From Pseudomonas kermanshahensis (GTDB lineage Bacteria; Pseudomonadota; Gammaproteobacteria; Pseudomonadales; Pseudomonadaceae), in contig NZ_JABWRY020000001.1 in the NCBI RefSeq assembly GCF_014269205.2, forward strand, positions 1,984,001-2,048,000: 64,000 nt of DNA, read 5' to 3'. The translations under genes and the position numbers were made by a program. A model generated the notes under the pieces. The model was not told the DNA's origin. It did no database searches and saw only the letters and a list, made by a program, of their open reading frames with translations. Position 1 is the first letter of the stretch, and every line of letters starts with the position of its first letter. Shown one piece after another: positions 1 to 9,172 of the stretch.

Positions 1-742
1 CCTTGATCAACCCCCGTAACGCCGCCTTGGCCTCAGGCGTACGCAGGCATTCGATAAACAACTGGCTCTCCCGCTCCACAGTGGCCTCCAGCTCCGCGCG
101 CCCCCCCTCCTTGAGCAGGCGCTTGCTAATACGCAGCGCCTCTTGCGGGTAACTTTGCAGCCGCCGCGCCAGCTGCCGGGCGGCTGCCAAGCACTGTTCG
201 CCATCGTCATGCAGCTCACTGGCCAAGCCCCAGGCTACCGCCTGCTCACCCTCAAGCAACGCGTTGCCCATCAGCAAGCGGGCGGCGCGGGCGTGCCCGA
301 GCAGGCGCGGCAGCAGCAGGCTGGAGCCGAACTCCGGGCATACCCCCAACGGCGCAAACGGCATGCGCAGCTTGGCCGTGCGGCTGACCAGCACCTGGTC
401 GCAATGCAGCAGCAGGGTGGCGCCGATGCCGATCGCCGCGCCACTGACGGCAGCGATCAGGGGTTTATCCAGGCCCATCACAATGCGCATCAGGCGGAAC
501 ACCGGGCTGTCCCTGTCGCTGGGCGGGTTGTCGAGGAAATCGCGCAGGTCATTGCCGGCGCTGAAGCAGTGGGGGCCGCCCGTGATCAGCACCGCATCAA
601 CGTGCGGGTCTTCGCCCGCCGCCAGCAGCAGGTCGCCAAACTGGCGGTACATGGCGATGTTCAGGGCATTGAGCTTGTCGGGGCGGTTGAAGGTCAGGGT
701 CAGCAGGCCCTGGTCCAGGTCGCGTGTGATCAGGTCGTTCAT
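1..742 (-). CDS. Enoyl-CoA hydratase/isomerase family protein (3' end outside window)
   Basis: Crotonase-fold enzyme, expected to hydrate or isomerise an enoyl-CoA in the cytoplasm. The ATG lies at 742 and the frame stays open to base 1, giving about 247 residues, so nearly the whole protein (usual size 250-270) is present but its stop is not. Visible crotonase signatures are an N-terminal LTFNRPDKLNALN, the oxyanion-hole stretch HCFSAGNDL, and AAVSGAAIGIGATLLLHCD in the second oxyanion segment, followed by PEFGSSLLLPRL. It is divergent from the TetR gene that starts 130 bp away, which is a common arrangement for a repressor and its target. Substrate is not predictable from sequence alone. 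Confidence 0.85.
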   Translation of the reverse strand, partial: MNDLITRDLDQGLLTLTFNRPDKLNALNIAMYRQFGDLLLAAGEDPHVDAVLITGGPHCFSAGNDLRDFLDNPPSDRDSPVFRLMRIVMGLDKPLIAAVSGAAIGIGATLLLHCDQVLVSRTAKLRMPFAPLGVCPEFGSSLLLPRLLGHARAARLLMGNALLEGEQAVAWGLASELHDDGEQCLAAARQLARRLQSYPQEALRISKRLLKEGGRAELEATVERESQLFIECLRTPEAKAALRGLIK

Positions 743-872
743 GGCAGCCGCTTTTGTTGTTGTGGTCAGGCCCGGCAACAGGGTGCACACCGGGCATTGG
801 CCACTAGGGTTTATCATGGCGCTCGGCTTGCTGTACAGTCGTTCAGCCCAGTCTACTGCCCGAGAATCGCCG

Positions 873-1517
873 ATGAGCCAGGAAGCCCGCTACCACCGCA
901 TGCTGCCGGAATTGCGCAAAGCCAACCTGGTCGAGGCGACCTTGGTGTGCCTCAAACGCCATGGTTTTCAGGGGGCTTCGATCCGCAAGATTTCCGCCGA
1001 GGCGGGGGTTTCGGTGGGGTTGATCAGCCACCATTACGCGGGCAAGGACGAACTGGTGGCCGAAGCTTACATGGCGGTCACCGGGCGGGTCATGGGCTTG
1101 CTGCGCGAAGCCATGGCCCAGGCCGCGCCCACGGCCCGCGAACGGCTGTCGGCGTTCTTCCGTGCCTCGTTTTGCGCCGAACTGCTCGACCCGCAACTGC
1201 TCGATGCCTGGCTGGCGTTCTGGGGCGCGGTGAAGACCGCCGATGCGATCAACCAGGTGCACGACCATTCCTACGGTGAGTACCGCAACGAGTTGAGCCG
1301 GCTGCTCGCCACGCTGGCGGTGGAAGAGGGCTGGCAGGGCTTTGACGCCGACCTGGCGGCGATCAGCCTGAGCGCGTTGCTCGATGGCTTGTGGCTGGAG
1401 TCGGGCCTCAACCCGGGCACCTTTACGCCGGCCCAAGGCGTGCAGATCTGCGAGGCCTGGGTGGATGGCTTGCAGGCCGGTGGTCGGCAACGCTTCAGCC
1501 TGCCCAAGGGCTGTTGA
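873..1517 (+). CDS. TetR-family regulator, BetI-like
   Basis: A 214-residue one-component repressor-type regulator. The N-terminal helix-turn-helix is clear (GFQGASIRKISAEAGVSVGL followed by ISHHYAGKDEL, roughly residues 28-60), and the C-terminal half resembles the ligand domain of BetI-type TetR proteins (FRASFCAELLDPQLLDAWLAFW). I chose the ATG at 873 because upstream in-frame codons would extend into low-complexity shadow sequence of the divergent hydratase. It probably controls that divergent enoyl-CoA hydratase and itself from the 743-872 intergenic region; this is inference from position. It is not the true BetI of the choline operon, since no bet genes are near. Confidence 0.8.
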   Translation: MSQEARYHRMLPELRKANLVEATLVCLKRHGFQGASIRKISAEAGVSVGLISHHYAGKDELVAEAYMAVTGRVMGLLREAMAQAAPTARERLSAFFRASFCAELLDPQLLDAWLAFWGAVKTADAINQVHDHSYGEYRNELSRLLATLAVEEGWQGFDADLAAISLSALLDGLWLESGLNPGTFTPAQGVQICEAWVDGLQAGGRQRFSLPKGC

Positions 1518-1591
1518 TCGTCTGTTCAGTAACGAGTAGGCTGCTGTCGCGAGTGTGTAGAACAAACCAATAAAAAAAGAGACTTCACGCA

Positions 1592-2308
1592 ATGACGCCT
1601 CGGGTATTGATCGTCGATGACGATCCGCTTATTCGTGACTTGCTGCAGGCCTATCTGTCCCAGGAAGGCTATGACGTGCACTGCGCCGACACCGCAGAAA
1701 AGGCCGAGGCATTGCTCGGCAGCCAGGACGTCGACCTGGTGCTGCTGGACATTCGCCTGCCCGGCAAGGACGGCCTGACCCTGACCCGCGAGCTGCGGGT
1801 GCGCTCGGAAGTCGGCATCATCCTCATCACCGGGCGCAATGACGACATCGACCGCATCGTCGGCCTGGAGTGCGGCGCCGACGACTACATCATGAAACCG
1901 CTCAACCCCCGCGAGCTGGTGTCCCGCGCCAAGAACCTGATTCGCCGCGTACGCCATGCCCGCGAGGTGCACCCGGCGCCCGCCTGCGCGCACTCGCTCA
2001 AGCAATTTGCCGACTGGGCACTGGACACTGACCGTCGACGCCTGATCGACCCGCGTGGCGGGCAAACGCTGCTGACCCATGGCGAGTTCCAACTGCTCAG
2101 CGTCTTCCTGCGCAACAGCGGCCACACCCTGAGCCGCGACCAGTTGATGGACCAGATCCGCAACCGTGAGTGGGTACCCAACGACCGCTCCATCGACGTG
2201 CTGGTCGGCCGCCTGCGCCGCAAGCTGCATGACGACCCGGCCGAGCCGCAACTGATCATCACCATTCATGGCACCGGCTACCTGTTCACCGCCAGCGTGG
2301 CCGCGTGA
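1592..2308 (+). CDS. OmpR/TorR-type response regulator
   Basis: A 238-residue two-component response regulator. The receiver domain (about 1-115) has the acidic pocket VDDDP, phospho-acceptor Asp53 in LLDIRLPG, and the conserved Lys in YIMKPLNP. The C-terminal winged helix (about 140-235) has LTHGEFQLLSVFLRNSGHTL and VGRLRRKLHDD typical of the OmpR/PhoB class. The GTG of the next gene overlaps its stop (GTGA), and that gene in turn overlaps a hybrid kinase, so all three are translationally coupled. The order regulator, binding protein, hybrid kinase recalls TorR/TorT/TorS. The likely target is the amino-acid permease that follows the kinase. Confidence 0.9.
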   Translation: MTPRVLIVDDDPLIRDLLQAYLSQEGYDVHCADTAEKAEALLGSQDVDLVLLDIRLPGKDGLTLTRELRVRSEVGIILITGRNDDIDRIVGLECGADDYIMKPLNPRELVSRAKNLIRRVRHAREVHPAPACAHSLKQFADWALDTDRRRLIDPRGGQTLLTHGEFQLLSVFLRNSGHTLSRDQLMDQIRNREWVPNDRSIDVLVGRLRRKLHDDPAEPQLIITIHGTGYLFTASVAA

Positions 2309-3087
2309 GCACCCTGCGCCGCCTGCTGGCGCTGGCGGTGCTGGTACCAGGCTTGCCAGCAGCGGCGGCTGAGCCGGTGCGCTACTGCGACTACCCCGTG
2401 TACCCGCCGATTTCCTGGAGCGATGGCCACCAGGTGCGCGGCCTGGCGCCGACGGTGGTGCGGGAGCTGTTTGCGCGCATGGGCCGAGAGGTGCAAACCG
2501 TGGTGCTGGGCAACTGGAAGCGCTGCCTGATGGACGCTGCCGCCGGGCGGGTGGACGTGGTGCTGGCCTACGACAGCGACCAACGTGACCAAGGCATGCG
2601 TTTTTCGTCGGTACCGGTGATACGTGAAGAGGTGGCGGTGTTTTTCAATCGCCGCCGGCCCGTGCAGTTTCAGCACCTGGAAGACTTGGCCGGGTACCGT
2701 GGCGGCTTGCTCTACGGTGAAAGCTACGGCGCCGACTTCGACCGTTTTGTCGCGCGCCACCAGAACATCGAGCGGGTCTCGTCCAGCCAGCAGAACTTCG
2801 GCAAGCTGATCCGTGGGCGCATCGACTTCGTGATCCAGGAGCGGCGTACCGGCGAGCTGTTCATCGAGCACCTGCCCGGCGCCGAAGACATCCGCGCCTT
2901 GCCGGCCGCGCTGAGCGTGGACTACCTGCGCGTGGCGGTGTCGCGCCAGTCCTCCCTGAGCCAGCACATGGACGAGATCGACCACCAGTTGCGGCGCATG
3001 CACGAAGCTGGCGAGATCGACCGCTGGCTGGAGCAGAGCGAAGTGACCTACCGCGACATGATCAACCTGCCGGCGGATGCCCGATGA
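2305..3087 (+). CDS. Periplasmic solute-binding protein (SBP_bac_3 type) of a sensor operon
   Basis: A 260-residue protein starting with GTG inside the regulator stop codon. Residues 1-20 form a hydrophobic Sec-type signal ending in AAA, and the rest resembles family-3 amino-acid-binding proteins (YPPISWSDG near the start, AAGRVDVVLAY, and GGLLYGESYGADFDRF). No ABC permease or ATPase is adjacent; instead it is sandwiched between a response regulator and a hybrid kinase and overlaps both by 4 bp. This suggests it works as a detached ligand receptor that presents a solute to the kinase sensor domain, as TorT does for TorS, rather than in uptake. The ligand is unknown; the permease downstream makes an amino acid plausible. 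Confidence 0.8.
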   Translation: MSTLRRLLALAVLVPGLPAAAAEPVRYCDYPVYPPISWSDGHQVRGLAPTVVRELFARMGREVQTVVLGNWKRCLMDAAAGRVDVVLAYDSDQRDQGMRFSSVPVIREEVAVFFNRRRPVQFQHLEDLAGYRGGLLYGESYGADFDRFVARHQNIERVSSSQQNFGKLIRGRIDFVIQERRTGELFIEHLPGAEDIRALPAALSVDYLRVAVSRQSSLSQHMDEIDHQLRRMHEAGEIDRWLEQSEVTYRDMINLPADAR

Positions 3088-5336
3088 TCCGCCTGCGCAC
3101 CGACGGCCTGTTGCGCCGCCTGCTGCTGTTTATCCTGCTGTTCAGCCTGTGCTTCACGGTGCTGGCCAGTTCCGTGCAGCTGTATTTCGAGTACCGCCGC
3201 GAGATGCGCGACATCGAGGCGCGCATGGCGTTGATCCGCGCGGGTTACCTGGCCAGCCTGGAACGCAGCCTGTGGGACCTCGACGAAGCGCAACTGGATG
3301 TTCAACTGCGTGGCCTGGTGGACTTTTCAGATGTGGCGCGGGTACGCCTGCTCAGCGATGACTTCACCCTGTTGCGCGGTGAAGCCGAGCCTAAGGGGCC
3401 ACTGCGCATCGAGCGTTTTCCGCTGGATTACCAGCCACCGTCGGGGCCGGCACGGCACCTTGGCGAGCTGGAGGTGAGCATCGACCTGGGCGCGGTGCAC
3501 CGGCGGCTGTATGCCACGGGCCTGGCCAGCCTGTTGTGGATGGGGGTGTTTCTGTGTGGCCTGGCGGTCGCGTTGTCTGGCTTGTTCTACCGCTTGGTGA
3601 CCCGCCATTTGCAAGTCATGGCCGAGTTTGCCCGGCGTATCGGGGCCGGGCACTGGCAGGAGCCGCTGCGCCTGGATCGCCGCCGTTCGGCGCATGCCGA
3701 TGAGATCGATACCGTGGCGCATGCCCTGGACGACATGCGCCGGGCCATCCTCAGCGACATCGAGCGCCGCGAGCTTGACCGCGTGGCCCTGCAGGACAAA
3801 CGTGACGAGCTGCAGGCCATGGTCGAGCGGCGTACCGCGAGCCTGGCCCGGGCCAAGGACGAGGCCGAAGCCGCCAACCTGGCCAAGTCACGCTTTTTGG
3901 CGACCATGAGCCATGAGCTGCGCACGCCGCTCAATGGCATCCTCGGCATGGCTGAACTGCTACGTGGCGCCAGGCTCGATGCGCTCGACCGGCAACGCCT
4001 ACAGGCTTTGTACAAGGCGGGTGAAGGGCTGTTGGCCATTCTTAACGAGGTGCTTTGCTTTGCCCGTCTCGAAGAGGGCGAGAGCCAGGCCGAAATGCTC
4101 GGTTTCTCACTGCGCCAGTTGTGCACGGAGGTGCTGGCATTGCTCGAACCAATGGCCTTGGAACGCGGCGACACCCTGCACGTGGAGGTCGATGAGCAAC
4201 TGGCGGCGCATCAGCATGGCGCCGAGCAGTACCTGCGCCAGGTACTGAGCAACCTGCTGGCCAACGCCATCAAGTTCACCGCGCACGGCCAGGTCGAACT
4301 CAGGGTGCAGGTGCTGGCCAGCGATCAGAACGGGCAGCGCCTGCGCGTGTCGGTCAGTGACAATGGCATTGGCATCGAACCGGCCATGCAGGCGAAGATT
4401 TTTGACCGTTTCGTGCAGGCCAGCGAAGCGGTGGCCCGGCGCTATGGTGGCACTGGCCTGGGCTTGGCGATCTGCAAGCACCTGGTGGAAAAACTTGGCG
4501 GCCGCATCGGCCTGAATAGCGTACCGGGGCAGGGCAGTTGCTTCTGGTTCGAGCTCGACATAGCGCGTGGGCAGCCTGCCGTTGCCCATGAGCCGGCCTG
4601 CTCGGCGTCGGCCAGCCTGCGTATCCTGGTGGTCGAGGACGTGGCGTTGAACCGTGAGGTGGCGGGTGGGTTGCTGGTACGCGATGGCCACCAGGTGTGC
4701 TTTGCCGAGGATGCCGAGCAAGCCCTGCAAGCCTGTGCCCAGCAGCGCTTCGACCTGATCTTGCTGGATGTGCACTTGCCCGGCTTGAGCGGGGTTGAGG
4801 TGTGCCGGCGCATCCGCGCCATCCCAGGGCCAAACCGTGGCAGCCGGATCCTGGCGCTGACTGCCGGGGTGCAACCGGCGCAAGTCCCCGACTACCTGGC
4901 CGCAGGCATGCAGGGGGTACTGGCCAAACCGCTGCGCCTGGAGCACCTGCGCCAGGCCCTGGCCGAGGTTGCGCCTGCCCCGGTGGCTGCTCTTGGCTCG
5001 GGCATGGACTGGTCACTGATGCAAACCCACCGCAGCTTGCTGGGTGAACAGAAGTTGCAGGCGCTGCTGGCAGTGCTGCGCCAATCGATCGAGCAGCACG
5101 CCACGGCGCTGGCCGAAGCCTTGCAGGCACGCGACTGCGCTGCAGTGTCGCACCTGGCGCACCGCCTGGCGGGCAGTTGCGATTCCCTCGGTTTTGCTGG
5201 CCTGGCTGGCGTTTTGCGCCGCCTCGAAGACGCTGCCCAAGGCCAAGATGAACAGGCGCTGCTGGCGCTCAGCGAGCCACTAGCGGCAGAACTGGAACAG
5301 GCCCGCACCACCCTGAAACACTTGATCCAGAGCTGA
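3084..5336 (+). CDS. Hybrid sensor histidine kinase (HisKA-HATPase-REC-Hpt)
   Basis: A 750-residue inner-membrane tripartite phosphorelay kinase. Membrane segments lie at about 11-32 and 145-170 and bracket a periplasmic loop of some 110 residues. A HAMP-like linker follows, then the dimerisation helix with autophosphorylated His277 in [15 protein letters not shown], the ATPase lid motifs [19 protein letters not shown] and [14 protein letters not shown], a receiver ([11 protein letters not shown]) and a C-terminal Hpt with [15 protein letters not shown]. It overlaps the upstream binding-protein gene by ATGA. The architecture matches TorS/ArcB/EvgS-type kinases, so phosphate probably passes His-Asp-His to the Asp53 of the co-encoded regulator. 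The signal is unknown. Confidence 0.9.
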   Translation: MIRLRTDGLLRRLLLFILLFSLCFTVLASSVQLYFEYRREMRDIEARMALIRAGYLASLERSLWDLDEAQLDVQLRGLVDFSDVARVRLLSDDFTLLRGEAEPKGPLRIERFPLDYQPPSGPARHLGELEVSIDLGAVHRRLYATGLASLLWMGVFLCGLAVALSGLFYRLVTRHLQVMAEFARRIGAGHWQEPLRLDRRRSAHADEIDTVAHALDDMRRAILSDIERRELDRVALQDKRDELQAMVERRTASLARAKDEAEAANLAKSRFLATMSHELRTPLNGILGMAELLRGARLDALDRQRLQALYKAGEGLLAILNEVLCFARLEEGESQAEMLGFSLRQLCTEVLALLEPMALERGDTLHVEVDEQLAAHQHGAEQYLRQVLSNLLANAIKFTAHGQVELRVQVLASDQNGQRLRVSVSDNGIGIEPAMQAKIFDRFVQASEAVARRYGGTGLGLAICKHLVEKLGGRIGLNSVPGQGSCFWFELDIARGQPAVAHEPACSASASLRILVVEDVALNREVAGGLLVRDGHQVCFAEDAEQALQACAQQRFDLILLDVHLPGLSGVEVCRRIRAIPGPNRGSRILALTAGVQPAQVPDYLAAGMQGVLAKPLRLEHLRQALAEVAPAPVAALGSGMDWSLMQTHRSLLGEQKLQALLAVLRQSIEQHATALAEALQARDCAAVSHLAHRLAGSCDSLGFAGLAGVLRRLEDAAQGQDEQALLALSEPLAAELEQARTTLKHLIQS

Positions 5337-5348
5337 CGTACAAAAAAC

Positions 5349-5397
5349 TTACGACTTTTTACATCTTTGATCGGTTCGTACAACGGCACCTTACATC
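5349..5397 (+). promoter_or_regulatory. Candidate response-regulator direct repeats
   Basis: TTACGAC at 5349 and TTACATC at 5359 are spaced exactly 10 bp apart, one helical turn, and a third TTACATC lies at 5391. OmpR-class regulators usually bind such head-to-tail half-sites. The array lies just after the kinase gene and about 140 bp before the permease start, so it may let the co-encoded regulator control the permease. Inference only. Confidence 0.35.
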
Positions 5398-5462
5398 CGT
5401 TTCCAATAATCGATGGCAACCGTGTTGCACGCGGTCCATGAGGCTTATTGGAGATAACAATA

Positions 5463-5540
5463 ATGACATGCCGTAGCGCTCAGCCCCTCCTTGAACGATC
5501 GTTTTGCACCCCCTGCTACAGCGGGGTGAACCATGACTGA
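5463..5540 (+). CDS. Possible 25-residue leader ORF overlapping the permease start
   Basis: ATG at 5463 is preceded by GGAG at 5450-5453, a better ribosome-binding site than the one in front of the permease. The frame encodes 25 residues (begins MTCRSAQPLL) and stops with TGA at 5538-5540, after the permease ATG at 5533. The overlap suggests translational coupling or attenuation. No homologue is recognised, so it may be a chance ORF. Confidence 0.35.
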   Translation: MTCRSAQPLLERSFCTPCYSGVNHD

Positions 5541-6942
5541 TACCCACGAAGGCAAAATCCAGCTGACCCGCGCGCTGAAAAGCCGGCACATCTTCATGCT
5601 GTCGCTGGGCGGCGTGATCGGCACCGGCCTGTTCATGGGCTCGGGCGTCACCATCAACCAGGGCGGGCCGGTGGGGGCGATCCTGGCCTACCTGGTGGCG
5701 GGGCTGTTGATGTACCTGGTGATGGTCTGCCTGGGCGAGCTGTCGGTGCAGATGCCGGTTTCCGGTTCGTTCCAGGCCCATGCCACCAAGTTCATCGGCC
5801 CAGCCACGGGCTTCATGATTGGCTGGGTGTACTGGATGAGTTGGGCCACCACGGTGGGCCTGGAGTTCACCGCTGCGGGCATGCTGATGACCCGCTGGTT
5901 CCCCGAGGTGCCAATCTGGTATTGGTCGGCGTTGTTCGTGGTTGTGCTGTTCGGCCTCAATGCCCTGGCCACACGGGCCTTTGGCGAGGCGGAGTACTGG
6001 TTCTCGGGGATCAAGGTGGCGACCATCCTCGGCTTTATCGTGGTCGGCCTGCTGGTGATCTTCGGCGCCATCCCGCTGAACAACGGGGCGCCGGCACCGA
6101 TGCTGAACAACCTGGTGGGCGAGTCGCTGTTCCCCCATGGCCTGTCGGCGGTGTTCGCGGTGATGATGACCGTGGTGTACGCCTTCCAGGGCTGCGAAAT
6201 CATGGGCGTGGCGGCCGGTGAGACCGAGCACCCGGAAAAGAGCATCCCCCGGGCCGTGCGCAACGTGGTGTTCCGCGTGCTGATCTTCTACGTGCTGGCG
6301 ATTGCCGTGCTGTCGGCCATTGTGCCGTTCGAGCAGGCCGGGTTGATGGAAAGCCCGTTCGTGCAGGTGTTCGACATGGTCGGCATTCCCTATGCGGCCG
6401 ACCTGATGAACTTCGTCATCCTCACCGCCATCCTGTCGGTGGGTAACTCCGGGCTGTATGCCTCCACGCGCATCCTCTGGGCCATGTCCAAGAGCGGCAT
6501 GGCACCCAAGAGCCTGTCGCCGCTGAGCAAGCGCGGCGTGCCACTGCGTGCCCTGAGCATCACCCTGTGCTTTGCCCTGGTGTCGCTGATGACCAGCTTC
6601 GTGGCTGCCGACACCTTGTTCATGGTGTTGATGGCCGTGAGCGGTATGTCGGGCACTGTGACCTGGATCGTCATCGCCCTGGCGCAGTACCGGTTCCGCA
6701 AGGCGTACCTGCGTGATGGCGGGCAATTGCAGGACCTCAAGTACAAGGCGCCGCTGTACCCCTTGGTGCCGCTGCTGTGCATCACCCTGTGCTGTTCGCT
6801 GTTCGTGTTTTTGGCCATCGATGAGACCCAGCGGCCCTCGTTGTACTGGGGCTTTGGTTTCATTGCCCTGTGCTATGCGGCGTATTACGGGGTGAACCGC
6901 CGGCGGCAAGGGGCTTTTGCGCCGAGTGCGCCTGGGGTTTGA
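5533..6942 (+). CDS. Amino-acid permease, APC superfamily (MmuP/ProY-like)
   Basis: A 469-residue inner-membrane amino-acid:proton symporter with about 12 hydrophobic helices. The family start is textbook: RALKSRHIFMLSLGGVIGTG then LFMGSG, followed by MPVSGSFQAHATKF and the long conserved NFVILTAILSVGNSGLYAS segment with RILWAMSKSG. It is closest by eye to S-methylmethionine/proline-type permeases of the AAT family, but the substrate cannot be fixed. It sits directly after a regulator/binding-protein/kinase operon and directly before a catabolic operon with arginine-transaminase-type genes, so it may import the substrate of that operon. The weak ribosome-binding site overlaps a short leader ORF. 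Confidence 0.85.
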   Translation: MTDTHEGKIQLTRALKSRHIFMLSLGGVIGTGLFMGSGVTINQGGPVGAILAYLVAGLLMYLVMVCLGELSVQMPVSGSFQAHATKFIGPATGFMIGWVYWMSWATTVGLEFTAAGMLMTRWFPEVPIWYWSALFVVVLFGLNALATRAFGEAEYWFSGIKVATILGFIVVGLLVIFGAIPLNNGAPAPMLNNLVGESLFPHGLSAVFAVMMTVVYAFQGCEIMGVAAGETEHPEKSIPRAVRNVVFRVLIFYVLAIAVLSAIVPFEQAGLMESPFVQVFDMVGIPYAADLMNFVILTAILSVGNSGLYASTRILWAMSKSGMAPKSLSPLSKRGVPLRALSITLCFALVSLMTSFVAADTLFMVLMAVSGMSGTVTWIVIALAQYRFRKAYLRDGGQLQDLKYKAPLYPLVPLLCITLCCSLFVFLAIDETQRPSLYWGFGFIALCYAAYYGVNRRRQGAFAPSAPGV

Positions 6943-6957
6943 CGCCGCTTGTTGGGG

Positions 6958-7039
6958 GCAGCCTTGTGCTGCGAAGAGGCCGGTGCAGGCATCGACATTG
7001 TTTTGAGCCTGCACTGGCCTCTTCGCAGCACAAGGCTGC
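6958..7039. repeat. REP-type inverted repeat (GCAGCCTTGTGCTGCGAAG family)
   Basis: Arms at about 6958-6990 and 7007-7039 are nearly perfect reverse complements around a short loop. The same family recurs at 44862-45047 and 63896-63991. It lies between the permease stop and the next operon and could act as a transcription terminator or mRNA stabiliser. Confidence 0.85.
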
Positions 7040-7171
7040 TCCTACAAGGGAAGCGCCAGGGTTGTGATCCGAGTTGTGCAAAGTTGTAACAACCCATCCC
7101 GCCTTGTTGAACACTCGTTTAGTATCACCTTCATCACGTCCTCCACCCCAATAACAACAGCGAGGCCTCCC

Positions 7172-7966
7172 ATGACCACCCCGTCATCGTCAGTGTTGAG
7201 CAAGGTCGAAGCCGGCGTTGCCTGGCTCACCCTCAACCGCCCCGAGCAGCGCAACGCACTGGACATTCCCACCCTCAAGCAACTGCATGCCCTGCTCGAC
7301 ACCTGCAACAGCGACCCCGCCGTCCGTGTGGTGGTGCTGACCGGCAGCGGGCGCAGCTTCTGTGCCGGCGCCGACGTGGCGGAATGGGCCGAGGCCGAGG
7401 CCCGTGGGGCACTGGAAAGCTACGGCTGGACCGAGACCGCCCACGCCCTGATGCTGCGCCTGCACAGCCTGGATAAACCGACCCTGGCCGCCATCAACGG
7501 CACCGCCGTCGGCGGCGGCATGGACCTGAGCCTGTGCTGTGACCTGCGCATCGCTGCTGCCTCGGCACGCTTCAAAGCCGGATACACCAGCATGGCCTAC
7601 AGCCCCGATGCCGGCGCCAGCTGGCACCTGCCACGGCTGATTGGCAGCGAGCAGGCCAAACGGCTGTTGTTCCTCGACGAACTGTGGGGCGCCGAACGGG
7701 CTTTGGCGGCAGGGCTGGTGAGCGAGGTCTGCGCCGACGAGCAATTGCCTGCGGTGGCCGCTGAACTGGCGGGCCGCCTGGCCAACGGCCCGACCTTCGC
7801 CTACGCGCAGACCAAGCGGCTGATCCGCGAAGGCGCCCAGCGCACCCTGGCCGAGCAACTCGAAGCCGAGCGCCAGGCCGGCTTGCTATGCGGGCGCAGC
7901 CAGGACGGCGCCGAGGCGCTCAAGGCTTCGGTAGAACGGCGCCCAGCGCACTTCGTCGGCCAATAA
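7172..7966 (+). CDS. Enoyl-CoA hydratase/isomerase
   Basis: A 264-residue crotonase-family enzyme. I placed the start at the ATG at 7172, which has GAGG five bases upstream and begins just before the conserved VAWLTLNRPEQRNALD. Oxyanion-hole residues are in GRSFCAGADV and INGTAVGGGMDLSLCCD; the C-terminal half is regular. It is the first gene of an operon that continues with acyl-CoA dehydrogenase (27-bp gap), acyl-CoA synthetase, AruI-like decarboxylase, racemase, transaminase and quinone reductase. In that setting it probably hydrates the unsaturated CoA ester made by the dehydrogenase from a guanidino or amino acid; that role is inferred. Confidence 0.88.
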   Translation: MTTPSSSVLSKVEAGVAWLTLNRPEQRNALDIPTLKQLHALLDTCNSDPAVRVVVLTGSGRSFCAGADVAEWAEAEARGALESYGWTETAHALMLRLHSLDKPTLAAINGTAVGGGMDLSLCCDLRIAAASARFKAGYTSMAYSPDAGASWHLPRLIGSEQAKRLLFLDELWGAERALAAGLVSEVCADEQLPAVAAELAGRLANGPTFAYAQTKRLIREGAQRTLAEQLEAERQAGLLCGRSQDGAEALKASVERRPAHFVGQ

Positions 7967-7993
7967 CCCGTTACCTCTTCAGGACCTTCGCAG

Positions 7994-9154
7994 ATGAATT
8001 TCCAACTGACCCAAGAACAAGAAATGTTGGTGGATGCGGTACGCAGCTTCGTGGCCAAGGAACTGCTGCCCCATGAAGAAGCGGTAGACCGTGCCGACGC
8101 GGTGTCGCCGGAACTGGCTGCGCAGATCCGCGGCAAGGCCATCGCCGCCGGGTTCTATGCCTTCAACATGCCTGAAGAAGTCGGCGGCGGTGGCCTCGAT
8201 TACCTGTCCCAAGCGCTGATCGAGCGCGAACTGTCCAAGGTTTCCTGGGCGCTGCACGTATTCGTAGCGCGCCCTTCGAAGATTCTCATGGCCTGCAAGG
8301 ACCAGCAGATCACCGACTACCTGCTGCCGTGCGTGCAGGGCGAAAAGACCGATTGCTTCGCCCTTACCGAGCCTGGCGCGGGCTCTGACGCCAACGCCAT
8401 CAAGACCCGCGCCGTGCGCCAGGGCGATGACTTCGTGATCAACGGCAGCAAACACTTCATCAGCCACGCCGGGCATGCCGACTTCGCCATCGTCTTCGCG
8501 GTGACCGACACCTACGAGCACAACGGGCGCAAACGCAATGCGGTCACCGCCTTGCTGGTCGACCGGGACACCCCCGGCATGACCATCCGCCGCGGGCCCA
8601 AGTGCGTGAGCAACCGCGGCTACCACACCTACGAGCTGTTCTTCGACGACTGCCGGGTGCCAGCCAGCAACGTGCTGGGCGAAGTCGGCAAAGGCTGGGA
8701 GGTGGCCAACGCCTGGCTTACCGCTGGCCGGGTGATGGTCGCCGCCAACTGCGTCGGCCAGGCCCAGCGAGCACTGGACGCATCGCTGCAGTGGGCCGCT
8801 GACCGCAAGCAATTTGGCCAGCCCATCGGCAGCTACCAGGGTGTGTCGTTCAAGCTGGCGGACATGGCCACGCAGATCCGCGCCGCCGAACTGCTCACCC
8901 TGCACACCGCCTGGAAGATGGACCAGGGCAGCATGACCGATGGCGAGGCGGGCATGGCCAAGTTGTTTGCCAGCGAAGTGCTGGGCAAGGTCGCTGACGA
9001 AGCCGTGCAGATTTTTGGCGGCATGGGCCTGATGGATGAGGGGCCGGTCGAGCGCATCTGGCGCAACGCCCGCATCGAGCGGATCTGGGAGGGCACGTCG
9101 GAAATCCAGCGGCACATCATTTCCCGTGAGCTGCTGCGCCCGTTGCTGCGCTGA
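7994..9154 (+). CDS. Acyl-CoA dehydrogenase
   Basis: A 386-residue FAD-dependent acyl-CoA dehydrogenase of normal family length. Family signatures are the substrate/FAD loop CFALTEPGAGSDANAIKTRA, GFNMPEEVGGGG-like N-terminal helices, and the C-terminal signature with QIFGGMGLMDEGPVERIWRNARI and IWEGTSEIQRHIISREL. The catalytic base region (Glu in the WEGTSE segment) is present. An AGGA ribosome-binding site precedes the ATG. It follows a hydratase and precedes an acyl-CoA synthetase in one operon, making a compact activation, desaturation and hydration module for a short acyl-CoA. Confidence 0.92.
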   Translation: MNFQLTQEQEMLVDAVRSFVAKELLPHEEAVDRADAVSPELAAQIRGKAIAAGFYAFNMPEEVGGGGLDYLSQALIERELSKVSWALHVFVARPSKILMACKDQQITDYLLPCVQGEKTDCFALTEPGAGSDANAIKTRAVRQGDDFVINGSKHFISHAGHADFAIVFAVTDTYEHNGRKRNAVTALLVDRDTPGMTIRRGPKCVSNRGYHTYELFFDDCRVPASNVLGEVGKGWEVANAWLTAGRVMVAANCVGQAQRALDASLQWAADRKQFGQPIGSYQGVSFKLADMATQIRAAELLTLHTAWKMDQGSMTDGEAGMAKLFASEVLGKVADEAVQIFGGMGLMDEGPVERIWRNARIERIWEGTSEIQRHIISRELLRPLLR

Positions 9155-9172
9155 TCGACCTGGAGACTCAGC

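Noticed and set aside
143..1279. Long plus-strand frames opposite the first hydratase gene
   Set aside because: They lack family motifs, are rich in Gln/Arg/His as expected for antisense frames of GC-rich genes, and overlap a clear crotonase on the other strand.
873..1517. Calling the TetR gene betI
   Set aside because: Similarity is at subfamily level only and no choline oxidation genes adjoin it.
1592..5336. Calling the signalling operon torRTS
   Set aside because: Architecture is similar, but no trimethylamine N-oxide reductase genes are near and the downstream gene is an amino-acid permease.
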